Part shown: piece by piece, positions 1 to 10,960 of the stretch
Position numbering within the stretch: position 1 is the stretch's first letter
Layout of the letters: each line of letters begins with the position of its first letter
Assembly: GCA_032718475.1 (NCBI GenBank)
Contig: JAUCBJ010003487.1
Coordinates: forward strand, 1-43,031
DNA from: Nemertoderma westbladi
Taxonomy: Eukaryota; Xenacoelomorpha; Nemertodermatida; Nemertodermatidae
DNA: 43,031 nt
Reading direction: 5' to 3'
Position numbers and translations under genes: made by a program
Notes under the pieces: generated by a model
What the model was told of the DNA's origin: nothing
Database searches by the model: none
The model's input: only the letters and a program-made list of their open reading frames with translations

Positions 1-1250
1 TCGCGTTCCTTCTGTTCGCGTTCGAGCTGGAGTTCGCGTTCCTTCTGTTCGCGTTCGAGCTGGAGTTCGCGTTCCTTGCGTTCGCGTTCCGCTTGCTCGC
101 GCTTACCTTTCTCTTCCAACTCTCGCAACTTTGCGTCTAACTTACGTGTTCGCTCCCGTTCCCGCTCGGCTTCCTTCCGTGCTTCCGATGCACGCAAAAC
201 TTCCGCCTGCTGTTCGTCCAGTCGGCGTCTTCTCTCCTCCGCCGAGTTGTGCGAAACAAGGGATCTAGCACATATTACCTTACCTCGCGCGTGACTAACC
301 TGGGAATCGCCGCTGTCTCTAGATGCATCATCGGGTGGAGTCAACGTCCTCTGTTGGATGTTCTCCGTCGTCGGTAGCACCTGACCTGGTACCACCACTC
401 CATTCTGCATCAGCCAGCTAGTAACTTCCCTTTGATACCTGCGCTCCTCCTTGTCTTGGATCTCTTCTCGCTCCACTAACTCTCTCAGCTCTGCGTCACT
501 CACTTGAGTCGCCTGCGCTTGTGATGTCCATAGCAGCCAGTTCTCCGTCCTAACTCGTCGGAATCGCTCCGATAACTCGCGGTGCTCTAACAAGGCTGCT
601 AAAACCCTGTCGTAAATCCTCGTTGCTACGTCGCTCGACTGAGACTCTACTGCCTTCTTCGCTAGGACTGCAAGCTCCTCCGTCTGCTTGAATAATGCTG
701 AGTTATATCCTCTTCTAATCTCTACTAACTCTACCCTCCCGATGTTGGCTGAGTCAGCTAACATCTTCCTTACCTTGTCCGCCGTCCGGGTTATATGTCC
801 GGCATGCGCGCGAAGTTTCTTCTTCATCGCAGTGTCGAACTCTCTATCACTTACCTGACTTACGCTCGGTGGACTTGAAGGATTATTTCGGGAACTACGG
901 GTACTCCTTACAGCCGTCGGGACCACGGCACTTACCATACCCACAGGTCTGGAAACCGGGCTCCGGGCTCTCGCTTCTGCTACACTACCCTCCCTATCAC
1001 TCACCTCTGTCCGGGCTGCCGTACAGTCCTTCCTTACAGTAGCGGTAGGGGATCCTAATACTATTACCTGAGGTTGTTGTTCTTCCTCACTAGTCACTGT
1101 CTCGTCCTCCTGTTCACTTACGTCAGCGTCGCTCGCTGCGTCGTCATAGTCGGCATTGTCGTCAACAGTAATATTTACGCTATCGTCAGTCGGCGGTCCA
1201 GCCGCCGTCTCGTAGCTGTCCTCTAGTGCCTCTTTGTCTGAGACACTCAT
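1..1250 (-). CDS. Gag-like coiled-coil ORF of a retroelement (element C), 3' end cut off by window edge
   Basis: Reading the minus strand from ATG at 1250-1248, the frame stays open for about 416 codons to the window edge. The N-terminus (residues 1-70) is acidic; a Ser/Arg-rich linker follows. About residues 130-290 look helical. The last 80 residues are an Arg/Glu-rich coiled coil ending in a repeated block (key residues E-R-E-L-Q-L-E-R-E-Q-K) encoded by a 33-bp tandem repeat at about 1-70. Layout (acidic start, helical middle, charged coiled coil, no early enzyme motif) resembles the N-terminal Gag half of the BEL/Pao elements elsewhere in this window, but no zinc knuckle or DUF1759 is reached, so the family is inferred. 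The nucleotide sequence has five GTAAGT and two in-frame GTGAGT words on the coding strand. It could instead be an unrelated coiled-coil gene. Confidence 0.6.
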   Translation of the reverse strand, partial: MSVSDKEALEDSYETAAGPPTDDSVNITVDDNADYDDAASDADVSEQEDETVTSEEEQQPQVIVLGSPTATVRKDCTAARTEVSDREGSVAEARARSPVSRPVGMVSAVVPTAVRSTRSSRNNPSSPPSVSQVSDREFDTAMKKKLRAHAGHITRTADKVRKMLADSANIGRVELVEIRRGYNSALFKQTEELAVLAKKAVESQSSDVATRIYDRVLAALLEHRELSERFRRVRTENWLLWTSQAQATQVSDAELRELVEREEIQDKEERRYQREVTSWLMQNGVVVPGQVLPTTENIQQRTLTPPDDASRDSGDSQVSHARGKVICARSLVSHNSAEERRRRLDEQQAEVLRASEARKEAERERERTRKLDAKLRELEEKGKREQAERERKERELQLEREQKERELQLEREQKER

Positions 1251-4200
1251 AGTCTAATAATGTTTTGCCTTCCGGCAAAAATATCTCGCAAAAGTTCGAG
1301 ATATAATTATAATTTAACCGAAATACGGTCAAATTATTTGTCAAATAATCAGTTGGTCCAAATGTCAGAATAAATTCGCAATGCAATATTGTGAATTTAA
1401 TGGGGTATATAGTTATAGCAAATACTAGCACAATATTTAAACAAAAATATTATTATATAGCTACTATATAGCATTAAATACCGGTATAGCACAAAATAAC
1501 TTTGAATCTAATACAAAATATTCAAAATATACTTGCCGCCCGAATATTTCTAATTTTATATATATATAGCTCTAATCAACGTAATTTTAATTTCAAATAT
1601 TATTATGTATCCACTAGCGCGTGGCTACATCTTCGGGTTGCGACTCTCTCTAACTCTCTCTCTAACTTGAGCGATTCAAAACCATGGCCGGCTAAACCTA
1701 AATATCCTAACTAATAAATTGAGTTCAGCTTCGCAGTTAAACAACCGATAATTTTTTACTGCTTCCACAAACACACTGGTGCCAACAGAACAACTAACCT
1801 TGTTTGCTGTGAGATTCCACGTCCGCGTCCAAAGATTCAGGCCCTTCGCTGATTGCAAACCGAACCCGCAGACCCACACGAACCCCAAACTCAGAAGTTC
1901 CGTCTTGCCATGTATCTCCAGATGGTATAAAATAACTAAGCGGTTACCTAACATACCGGTACAAAACTCTAGAATTTTACAAAATAATTTTGACCGAAAA
2001 CTGAATTCTCGCAAACCTAGCTAATAATTTCAAAAAACTTACTAATTACTGTTTGCCCTAAGGCCTAAGGAACTGCTGTATTCGCAATTAGTAAAAACGC
2101 ACTACCGTACATCCACTGTATGCAGTACAGTAAGTAAAACAGTACACCAACCTAACAGCCTAATGATACTGTGTATGGTACGGCAAAACAAATGTCCCTT
2201 CTACCGTACGCAGTAACAGCAATCAGCCTAATGTACTACTGTACTATCGTACGCAACCAGTGAATACAGTAATCTAAACTAACAACCTAATAGAATAAAC
2301 TCAATGTCTTACTGTACGCTAGCCTATAGCCTACAGCAGACGATCACGTGCTCCAACTTATTACTTAATACTGTGATACTACTATCAGCCTAAGAATACA
2401 CTATTGACTGCCGCAAGCAACAGCCAATATTGCGCGTATTACTGATAAACAACCGCGACCTCTATACTAACAGCAGAACTGTTGAACAGACAAATACTGG
2501 TATACTTCTCTGCCAACCTAATAAGTTCCCGCCTAACCAATAAGACACGAAGACTGCTCTACTGTTAAGTAAAGGGGATCAGGAGCGTGCTATTACTAAA
2601 TTGTAAGGGTTGCTAAATACAAAACCGCTACTTACCGTTAGATGGCGCTAATCTGCCGTCCACTAATATATTTTACTAATTTTACACAACTCCTGCAAAA
2701 TCGCTTGTTCCTTTCTCTACCGATCGCTCGATAGAGAGCTAACTGTTCGAATCTATGAGCCACGCGGGAATAACCAAAACAATAAACCCGAGTCGGCTCC
2801 CTAAGCTTACTTAAGACGAGTGCGAGAGGCCTTGCACTCAGAGTATTCTTACGCCTAATTCTATCACTTATTAAAGCACGCTATTACCTACGTCTTTCTA
2901 ATCGCGAATACTGGAGGTTCCCTAACGTAATGTGTGAATGCGAGAATATTTAAAATATCAAAACGGTACAGTATCTGTTTCTACGTGGATAATACCACCC
3001 TGGGTCTAAAACTGCCCGCGACTGGCTTTAGGCCAGCAAAATTACTAGCGTATCGTGCGTACCGAATAGTGCGTTCTAGCTGATTGCCCGCTAATGCAAA
3101 TAACCGCTCAGCGTGAATAGTTTACAGTACACTAATTATTACCTTAGCTACTCTCCGCTATGCTGCGTACTAATTCTTAATTTTTTACTAATTAATTACA
3201 GTCACGAATATTTAACAGCGTACTAATTACTAAGAGTTCCAGAATACGTAATTCTAATTTATCACGCAACAGGTTTCGATAGTAATAGCCTAAATTGCCG
3301 TATTACTTTGACCTAATCAATAACTAATTATTGTAACTAAGAAATAGAAATCAATCAAAGGAAAAGAGCGCCTATCTAAGCATTCGTAATCTTAGGCACA
3401 CTTCAATAACACACCAATCAGCGTTAGAAATCACAGTTTACAATTGTGCAATTCACTACTCGTACTCCACACTCAACGTTGTAATACGCGCAGGCCTCTC
3501 CCAGGTACATCTAGGACTCCTAACTAACCCAATTCCTGCCCCCCTAATACTAAATAGAGACAAAATCTGGATCATCAGCCCCCTAATTTGCTGTACCGGC
3601 GATCGGTCTGCGTGCCGCAGTGCAAGTTACCCGCCCGCAACGGTGACCCTGGCCAGCGTTGCTCGCTTTGAATCCTCCGCTCTCTCCTAGTCGCTCAACC
3701 CCCCGATGCGCCCACCGCCCACTGGCACCTTAGCTCTCCATGATGCTAATAGCTACCGTAGCGGCGCATGCAAATCACAAAGTCTGACAGTCTCAGAATC
3801 CCTTAGGATTATTGCGCAGAAAGAATCACATAGAACCATTAATCAAAGGTAGAAATCATAGTTCAATTGTAATTAGCAGCAATCAAAGGAATTATTGAGA
3901 AACACAAGCAAGTAATCGCACTAGCAAATCATTTCACGAAAATTAATCAAATTAGCAAATTGCAGAAAATATCAAGAAAAAACAGCAAGACAGGTGCTAG
4001 GGCTAGGTGTCATGTGATGAGTAGAATTGTTGTTGCTCTACCGGCACACCGCCAATTTATAGGTGATCCGGATGGGGTGATGCAATAGGGTGACTCAATC
4101 GCTTTCCTATTGGCTCTCCAGTCCGTGCTAGCACTAGACCAACCTGGAAGCAGCTAGTCCAATAAGGAGGCCGGATTGTAGCCCTATTTGCTTCCCTTCC

Positions 4201-4481
4201 TCGAATTATTACCATATATGGTAATGGTTCACGTCTCTGGCTGCTGAATGGCCAGGACAGCGTCCCTATATGCTAGCCCTACTAAAGCTAATATCAGCAA
4301 GCACTGAATCCAGGGTCCGAATAAACTTACCCTGGAACTATCTACATATAACCTAATACAAAATTACGTAGGTAGGGCTACATACTATACAAAATGGATG
4401 GTTTCAAATATATGGGCGTTTTGATTTCCCTACCTAAATACCACTGCGTTATTATGCCTTATCTAAAATATCATGCTGCAC
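1251..4481. other. Gene-free stretch, probable leader/LTR region of element C
   Basis: No convincing coding frame exists here; the short ORFs lack domain-like composition. A small hairpin (7-bp arms 1263-1269 and 1274-1280) lies just before the ATG of element C. The stretch 2040-2600 is full of variants of TACTGTA and CCTAA; 3600-3740 is locally GC-rich. By analogy with the 2-kb leaders of the family-A elements, this may be the 5' leader and LTR of element C in minus orientation, but I could not identify LTR ends, a primer-binding site or a target duplication. Confidence 0.3.
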
Positions 4482-4576
4482 AACGGACTAATATTACGTA
4501 CAGTATAACGGACTAATATTGCATACTGCATAACGGACTAATATTGCATACTGCATGATGACTAATATTATGGATA
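4482..4576. repeat. 25-bp tandem repeat, 3 copies plus a partial
   Basis: Three consecutive 25-bp units start at 4482, 4507 and 4532, each opening with AACGGACTAATATT; a degenerate partial unit follows to about 4576. The second and third copies are identical, the first differs at a few positions. It lies immediately before the LTR-like piece. Confidence 0.85.
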
Positions 4577-4594
4577 CAGCGCCATATACCGTAA

Positions 4595-5088
4595 CACCTT
4601 TATATATGATAAAATACATTGACGGGCGGCAAATTAATGAGCAGTATTGTGTGTTACCGGTAGTGTGCATGATTGTGACCGATAACTAAGCATTTCCTAA
4701 AGAATGCGCCTCATACGTGAATCTTAAGCCTTACCGACTTGCCGTTGTGATTAGTATAAGTCATATCTCTGTTTACTTAGATAGAGCGCCACATCCTAAA
4801 GGAACTGTTAATATTTCCCGAAAGTAAATAATATTAGTCAGAAATTAATTATTAACGATCAATCGAATAATACAATACCGTAAGCTTCACTGCAATAATA
4901 ATCTAAGCCGACAGAATCCAGCCTCCCGGGATTATCCAGCGGGTGAATGGACGCGCACTAGGCTGGCTTCTGCTAATGTTGTGTTTATTGGTATTAAATA
5001 TTTGTCATCTTCTAAAGTATATTTATAAATCAAAAGACATATAAATTTTGGCAGGTTAAACTGCTAAAGGTCTTCAAAAGCGCGTACA
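4595..5088 (+). mobile_element. Diverged 3' part of a family-A BEL/Pao LTR
   Basis: This piece aligns over its length with the last ~490 bp of the 5' LTR of element A1 (about 9640-10099). Shared blocks include GCGCCACRTCCTAAAGGAAC, the CTCCCGGG-to-CCAGCGGGTGAATG segment, and GGCAGGTTAAACTGCTAAAG near the end. It ends in AAGCGCGTACA where A1 ends in AAGCGCGAACA. Divergence is visibly higher than between the A1 LTRs, so it is older. It is on the plus strand, opposite to element C, so it is not the 5' LTR of C; a truncated or solo LTR is most likely. Confidence 0.75.
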
Positions 5089-6190
5089 CAGTCTTTCTCA
5101 GCAGTACTTTGTGGCTCGTCCCACATAATAAAAACTGAAACTTTGCTATGACAACACACCCGGTTCTTTTAAATTTGCGTGATTTGATTTATGCTCGCAC
5201 CACTATTTGTAAGAAATATTAAAACTTATCTTACAGTATGCCAATGTAGTAATGGTATTAAAATATAATTAAATTAATTTACACTATTAATGCTTCAGCT
5301 AAAAAATCGTTTCAGCTAAAAAATCGTATGTAATAAAAAAAATAAGAATATTTTTAATATGTGTATATGTAATATAGGTATTACTGCTAAGTTAGGCAGT
5401 AGGCCAGAGCGGGCTCCTTAAATACATGCAACTACTTTATTATAGTGTAGGTCAACTATAAAATATTTTGCAATCCACAGTGAGTATCGACTGCAATAGG
5501 ACACAACACACTGCTTTGTGTAACTAAAATTCATTCTCCTGATCCACCCACTAACATAGCAGAGTGAGTAACCTTATTGTAGATATACCCTTAGGAAGCA
5601 CTGGGAGAGCAATCAGCTTATGGGGTAATACATTAGAAACCAACAGCTTATGTGTGAGTAAACATTGCCTTTCCTTATAGCCTACTAGTAAAACTTGGCA
5701 ACCAACACGTTTTTCTATGACTGTGTATAACATATTAAGCCATATTTCATCATGAACACCAGCTGTTATTTTACCATTGCTTTTAATTTCGCGACAAAAC
5801 AATGTCAAAAAACTAAATATATCGAATACCACACATATAATCGATCTGAAATTTTGTAACGCGATTATGAACCTCAAAAGCAATGTACTTGCAAAATTTC
5901 ATCAAAATCGCCAGGCAGGAAGTGCCTTAACCTAGATAATTATCAGTCAGTATGTCAGTCAGTATGTCAGTCAATGTAATGTATCCTGAAGATTCTTACA
6001 GTAAGTATCCCGCTGTCAAGCGGGCTCCTAATTATTTACTATTTATACTGTAATTACGTTTTATATTAAATTGTTCTGTACATTACATCTTTATCATTGA
6101 GTCGGACATTGTCACGCTCTGGGTAAAGTTGTACATGTACATAGTGTAATTACGTTTATATTGGTTTTAGGTTAGCGCAGTGTAAGTAAT
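5089..6190. other. Gene-free AT-rich stretch
   Basis: No recognised gene. A 17-bp word containing CAGCTAAAAAATCG is duplicated at about 5297-5330, and a short TCAGTCAGTATG repeat lies at 5942-5975. The 110-codon minus-strand frame at 5551-5883 has no recognisable domain and was not accepted as a gene. Confidence 0.5.
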
Positions 6191-6212
6191 ATTGTACTTG
6201 TAACCAAGTAAC

Positions 6213-6340
6213 ATATAAAAGACCCCCTTGGAAATAAGTGGGTAATCCTATATGTTATGTTGGACAATACCTTTATACCGGTACATGGTTTGGTGTATTT
6301 GTTATTGTTTTTACATAATGTATAAATAAATCTATCTGTA
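6213..6340 (+). repeat. LINE-like 3' end (dispersed repeat)
   Basis: The sequence ACCCCCTTGGAAATAAG, then GGGTAATCCTATATGTTATGTTGG, recurs at 42639-42716, so this is a dispersed repeat. It runs into an AATAAATC-type tail near 6325. The 'CCCTTGGAAATAAG...GGGTAATCC' form is reminiscent of CR1/L2-type LINE 3' ends in animals (from memory, not checked). No reading frame remains. Confidence 0.5.
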
Positions 6341-6575
6341 AAGTGATTTTTAGTGATTTTAAGTTACTTTTATTTACATACTTACTTGTTATCATTATTA
6401 ATTAAGTGCTAAGTATTATATATAAAATACTTAATTTCATTTTGCATATTTTATTATTCTATATTTTGTCTGTACTGGTAAAAAATGGTTAATAAAAATA
6501 GCGTTAACAGAATGTACAGTATCACGGTAGAGATAGTCCAGCTAGTAGAATATCGAAATAGTTGTCGGATCCTCA

Positions 6576-7928
6576 TTATAATATCTGGTATTCATTTTTC
6601 CCGAATATTTTATAAAACGAGTTATGGAAATTGTTGTTCTCTTCAGACAGTTGTTGGCTATCACTAAAGGGTAGCCACCCAGTTTTTTTATTTTTTTGTT
6701 TTTCGATTGAAGGAATTTCGTTTAACTCCACTGCACATTCATGAAGCCTCGCTCGTGTATCAACCACATTAAAACGAAAATCTTTGTGCAGACTGCTAAA
6801 ATATAGGATTATGTCATGCGAATTCAACATATTTTTTATTTCTTCTTGGTGCAGAGAGAAGATGCAATACATCATTGCAATTAAGATTTCGTCTCCATAC
6901 AATAGGTATTCATCCCAAAACATACTAACCAAGGGATATGGAAGCTCATTAATATATATTTTCCGTGTCCAGGAATAAATAAAATTACAGAATATGTAAT
7001 CCATACAGCCATTGCTTACTAAATGATGGTATAGATCTGGCAGTTTATTCTTTAGAACCCACCGAGTTAAGTCATTCACATTCGCTACATGATCATCATG
7101 ACATACCATTATATTCCATATATAATCATAGTACGATCCCGTTGTTTCCTCCGTTGAAATTCCAGTGTAAAATCTACGCATATTATGATTCTGACCTGCC
7201 ATTAGCGAATTAAGGAACCAAAATGCTTCCTCCTCAGAATTTTCTCCCTCATCTTCGAGGTGGAAATAGAACCATTCGACAAGCTGGTGCATTCCTTTAG
7301 ATGCTTTATCATATGTGGCATAAGCAGATAGAACTTGAAAAACAAAACGAAGTGCCTTCAATTTCGCGTCTTCATCTATAGTGCCGCAACTTCTTGGGAA
7401 TAAATGGATCAATAAGTGTGAAGTACACCGCTGATAAGGTGATCTTGTCATATCTGCATCAATCTGTTTTAATGTTTGCAAATGCAAATTATTGTCCTGC
7501 GTTCGGGCAATTTTCTTGAATTTCTTATATTGACCGATGTTCTGTTCCTTGCGTTGATTCGCCCCCAAGAGATCCAACCATCTATTCGTAATACTTTGTC
7601 TGCGTGATTTGGAGTCGGGGCTATGCCATATACCGATACCATTTAACCTAATCTTTTCATAATCATTACTACGATCGTATCTCTGAAATATTTCATCCCT
7701 TTCCCTCTTCTGTATTATTTTCTTAATATCTTCGCTGTTTTCGTATTCAAAATCTGTTTTTTTTTCGTATTCAAAATCTGTTTTGTTTTCGTATTCAAAA
7801 TCTGTTTTGTTTTCGTATTCAAAATCTGTTTTGTTTTCGAAAAAACCCTGTTTTCGAATAAAGGTTTCATATGCCCGTTGCGATCCAAATCTCTCACGAA
7901 GTATAGTTTTTCGGATTGAATACGACAT
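6576..7928 (-). CDS. TBC (Rab-GAP)-like domain protein, intronless
   Basis: A 450-codon uninterrupted frame. Residues 31-62 are four copies of an 8-residue unit (ENKTDFEY three times, EKKTDFEY once). Residues about 110-250 look like a TBC domain, the fold that speeds GTP hydrolysis by Rab GTPases. IDADMTR at 156-162 matches the arginine-finger motif IxxDxxR; a helix with VLSAYATYDK (198-208) precedes KGMHQ where active TBC proteins have YCQGM; EEEAFWFLNSLM (232-243) matches the following motif. The Q of YCQGM, the glutamine finger, is not in its place, so GAP activity is doubtful. The C-terminal 200 residues are tyrosine- and aspartate-rich. The ATG at 7926-7928 is the first in frame. No introns are visible, so it may be a retrocopy, a captured gene or one large exon. 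A possible AATAAA on the coding strand lies near 6370. Active gene or old retrocopy cannot be decided here. Confidence 0.65.
   Translation of the reverse strand: MSYSIRKTILRERFGSQRAYETFIRKQGFFENKTDFEYENKTDFEYENKTDFEYEKKTDFEYENSEDIKKIIQKRERDEIFQRYDRSNDYEKIRLNGIGIWHSPDSKSRRQSITNRWLDLLGANQRKEQNIGQYKKFKKIARTQDNNLHLQTLKQIDADMTRSPYQRCTSHLLIHLFPRSCGTIDEDAKLKALRFVFQVLSAYATYDKASKGMHQLVEWFYFHLEDEGENSEEEAFWFLNSLMAGQNHNMRRFYTGISTEETTGSYYDYIWNIMVCHDDHVANVNDLTRWVLKNKLPDLYHHLVSNGCMDYIFCNFIYSWTRKIYINELPYPLVSMFWDEYLLYGDEILIAMMYCIFSLHQEEIKNMLNSHDIILYFSSLHKDFRFNVVDTRARLHECAVELNEIPSIEKQKNKKTGWLPFSDSQQLSEENNNFHNSFYKIFGKNEYQIL
7737..7838 (-). repeat. 24-bp coding tandem repeat, 4 copies
   Basis: Four near-identical 24-bp units, each containing TTCGTATTCAAAATCTG on the plus strand, encode the four ENKTDFEY-type units of the TBC-like protein. 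Unit length is a multiple of three, so copy number can change without shifting the frame. Confidence 0.9.
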
Positions 7929-8208
7929 CTTTACTGTTTTTTCTGTATGGCTATGACTGGATCTTGTAAATCATGTTTTCTTGGCCACGAATGAAAAATG
8001 TACCGTTTTATTGGGAAAAATTGGCGTAAATACCAGGTGGATAACATGTAAAAATCAACTATAACCCCCATTGAATAATTCTTCTATATTTTTTGTTAAA
8101 ATAATACGCCACTGCTCCTTGGCTGGCACCATTAATGCAAAATACAATTCCTTTACTTGATATAGATCATATTTTCTGGTGGTTTTTGAAACATCGTGCT
8201 ATTAATGA

Positions 8209-8503
8209 TAGCTGGTGTTAGAGCGATGGTTACCCAACCGGATGGTCGTGAGATCGACCCCGAAAAAGGAACATCCCACTGTTAGCTGGTGTTAGAGCGA
8301 TGGTTACCCAACCGGATGGTCGTGAGATCGACCCCCAAAAAGGAACATCCCACTGTTAGCTGGTGTTAGAGCGATGGTTTCCCAACCGGATGGTCGTGAG
8401 ATCGACCCCGAAAAAGGAACATCCCACTGATAGCTGGTGTTAGAGCCATGGTTTCGAACCGGATGGTCGTGAGATCAACCCTCAAAAAGGAACATCCCAC
8501 TGT
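8209..8503 (+). repeat. Tandem array of four ~74-bp tRNA-like units
   Basis: Units of exactly 74 bp start at 8209, 8283 and 8357; a fourth (about 73 bp) starts at 8431. Each begins TAGCTGGTGTTAGAGC, which resembles the D-arm/A-box of a tRNA, and continues into GGTCGTGAGATCGACCC, which resembles a T-arm with a B-box (canonical GGTTCGANNCC). A 20-odd-base spacer with AAAAAGGAACATCCCACTG follows in each unit. The acceptor stem is not obvious, so these are not functional tRNA genes. They look like the head of a tRNA-derived SINE that was amplified in tandem. Unit 4 is the most diverged (GATCAACCC in the T-arm). Confidence 0.75.
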
Positions 8504-8844
8504 TCCATAAGTACCACTGTACCATACTGGCTTGGAAGACAACACTTTACCAAAGGGCGATTACGTAGAGAAAAAAAAGAAAGTGTAAGATACTGTACCT
8601 TTTTTGTGGACTATATTGATTTGTAATATTTTTAAAAGAAATTCATTTTTGACGCCCCTTAGCGGCCAGAGCCAAAATTTTCCAAAAAGTAATGTTTTTT
8701 CCGTAAAATGGTATAACAGATGAACAATCGCAAAATAAAAAAAAACTGCTCGAATTTTATTATAAACCACAAAACCATGCTAGCCCTTCTTGCCTTGCAG
8801 GTAACAGACCCCGAGAGAGGATACTTCGGGTTGCCTCCGGTGGT
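8504..8844. other. Gene-free flank of element A1
   Basis: Nothing recognised. It is the pre-insertion host sequence immediately left of the target duplication of A1; the sequence resumes at 21993. Confidence 0.5.
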
Positions 8845-8849
8845 GAGTA
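8845..8849. repeat. Left target-site duplication of A1 (GAGTA)
   Basis: GAGTA immediately precedes the TG of the 5' LTR and is repeated immediately after the CA of the 3' LTR (21988-21992). Five bases is a normal duplication length for BEL/Pao integrases. Confidence 0.9.
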
Positions 8850-10099
8850 TGTAAAAGCTTTTGCGGGATATAACTGGCCCTTTTCTCCGCAATGTACTGT
8901 GTAAGGTGTTTTTAGAGGACATAACTAGCGATTTATCCGCTGTGTCTGCATGTGTGCTTTAGCGGACATAAAAAGCCAGTTTTCCCACAATGCGCTCAAA
9001 TACTCTAAACTACCTAACTCAAATGACGCAATCTACCAACCGATTTGCTGTACGCCTATAGGCTCTTTGTTCTGTTCGATCAACCAATCAGAACAATGAT
9101 CCACCAATCAGAGCGATTTCGCCTTGTGTTGAATATGGGCTGCAAAAACCCGAATAGTTCGGCATTTAGACATTCGTGGAACCTACAGAATCTGGAACTC
9201 GGCCAATGAGAGCTGTTTCTCTTTGTGTTGAAAGATACCTACAACAGCCCAGAGGGATCAGTTGTGTTGGTTTTTTCCGAGCCTAGAAGACCGGCTTTGG
9301 AATCTCTGTGTTTTCAGGCTTTAGCCCAACATTAGTAGGCTTAATTATAGAACGTATATCTGTTATCTTACTTACTTAACAAATCAATCATAACATAACA
9401 TATCATAACCATTCATACCTTAACATTTGTACTGCTATTTACTGTCGGTTATTCATTATATCAGTTGATGGAATATTATTATATTGGATAATATCGATAA
9501 ATTAATCATAAAACCCTCAATCTTCTTGATATACTGAAGGTAAGAGAGACCGGTTACATATAACGATTGCAACTTACATTAAAGTGGTTTTGAAGTGAAT
9601 CTAATGCTATTTCATAGGCACTACATGTATCGGTCGTTGTTCTCTTTATATGTGACTAAATTAGTGAAGGTCGGCAGATCGGTGTGCAGCATTGTGCAGT
9701 AGTGTGTATGATTGTGACTGATAACAAAGCATCTCCTAAAGAATGCGCTATATACGTGAATCCATAGCCATCCCGTTGTGTCTAGTTTAAGTCATAACTC
9801 TGTTTACATATTTAGAGCGCCACGTCCTAAAGGAACTGTTAATATTTCCCGAAAGTGAATAATATTTGTCAGAGATTATATATTACGATCAGTCGAATAA
9901 TACAGTAGGCCTACACCGCAATAAGGTTAGGCTTCCAAATCCAGTCTCCCGGGTATATCCAGCGGGTGAATGATCGCGCATAGACTGGCTTCGGCTAATG
10001 TAGTGTATCAAATACTCGTCATAGGCTAAAGTCGATTTATTATCTAGAAGACATCCAAATTTGGCAGGTTAAACTGCTAAAGGTCTGAAAGCGCGAACA
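8850..10099 (+). repeat. 5' LTR of A1 (1250 bp)
   Basis: Starts TG at 8850, ends CA at 10099. Nearly identical to 20220-21987 after removal of the 518-bp insert there; differences seen near 8966, 9061, 9571, 9745 and 9936. The LTR is long for its class. The U3/R border could not be placed. Confidence 0.93.
9084..9207 (+). promoter_or_regulatory. CCAAT-box cluster in the LTR
   Basis: CCAATCAGA at 9084 and CCAATCAGA at 9104, then GGCCAATGAGAG at 9201. CCAAT boxes bind NF-Y in animals and are common in promoters, so this is a likely U3 promoter module. The same boxes are present in the 3' LTR, and CCAATCAGAG is kept in the diverged LTR of A2 (minus strand, about 35518-35530). Function is inferred. 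Confidence 0.45.
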
Positions 10100-10380
10100 A
10101 TAACAGATATTGCTTCTGTATTGCAGTAGGCAATAAAGCTGAAGTACCGGTCAACCGGTACCTAGTAGGCCTGACTACCTAACCACCCGGACCGGTACCT
10201 ACAGCAGTACAGGTACAGCAGTATTATTCGAATTTGATAATTATATACCGGTAGGCCTTAATAATTAATCAGGGACGGCCGCCCTGGTTTTTTATTGAGA
10301 TTTTACTTGTTTCTGTCAGGTTTTATTTATTTGTAGGTTAATATTGAGCAGAAGACGTGTAAGCCTGCTCAGATTGTACA

Positions 10381-10960
10381 GATAATTTGTAGGCTGGACT
10401 GTTGTCTGACTGTCGTTAGGTCTGAAGGGACTGTAGTGTGTGTAGAGCGTATGACCGAAAAAGTACTAGTTAGGAAAGTAGGGGCTTCCAGTGCTGTGAG
10501 GTAAACCCCCTCGAAAGAATAAGTCATACTACTCGGTTAGAACGCATACTAACTAACCATTTCGGAGTCTGCATATACTGTAGTTTATTTAGGCTTGATA
10601 GTAGTCTGCCAGCGTTTGGTCTGTACTTTGTTTGTGTAGTCTGTATGGGTAGCGTAATATTTCTTATTTAGATAATTTGTAGGCTGGATTGTTGTCTGGC
10701 TGTTGTTAGGTCTGAAGAGATTGCGGTGTGTGTAGAGTGTATGTCCGATAAAGTGCCAGTTGGGAACGTAGGGGCTTCCAGTGCTGTGAGGTAAACCCCC
10801 TGGAAAGAATAAGTCGTCCTACTCGGTTAGAACGCATACTAACTAACCATTTCGGAGTCTGCATATACCGTAGTTTGTTTAGGCTTGATAGTAGTCTGTC
10901 ATTATTTGGTCTGCATTTTGTTTGAGTAGTCTGTACGCGTAGCGTAATATTTATTATTCA
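10381..10960 (+). repeat. 290-bp tandem duplication in the A1 leader
   Basis: Two adjacent units start with GATAATTTGTAGGCTGGA at 10381 and 10671 and end near TAGCGTAATATTT. They differ at scattered positions. The corresponding part of A2 (about 34040-34330, minus strand) holds a single unit, so the duplication is specific to the A1 lineage. Confidence 0.88.

Noticed and set aside
4595-5088. 5' LTR of element C
   Set aside because: It is in plus orientation while the ORF of C is on the minus strand, and it matches family A.
5551-5883. A 110-codon minus-strand protein
   Set aside because: No domain, no repeat of the frame elsewhere, low-complexity hydrophobic stretches in AT-rich DNA.
8209-8503. 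CRISPR array
   Set aside because: Units are contiguous 74-bp repeats without unique spacers, in animal DNA.
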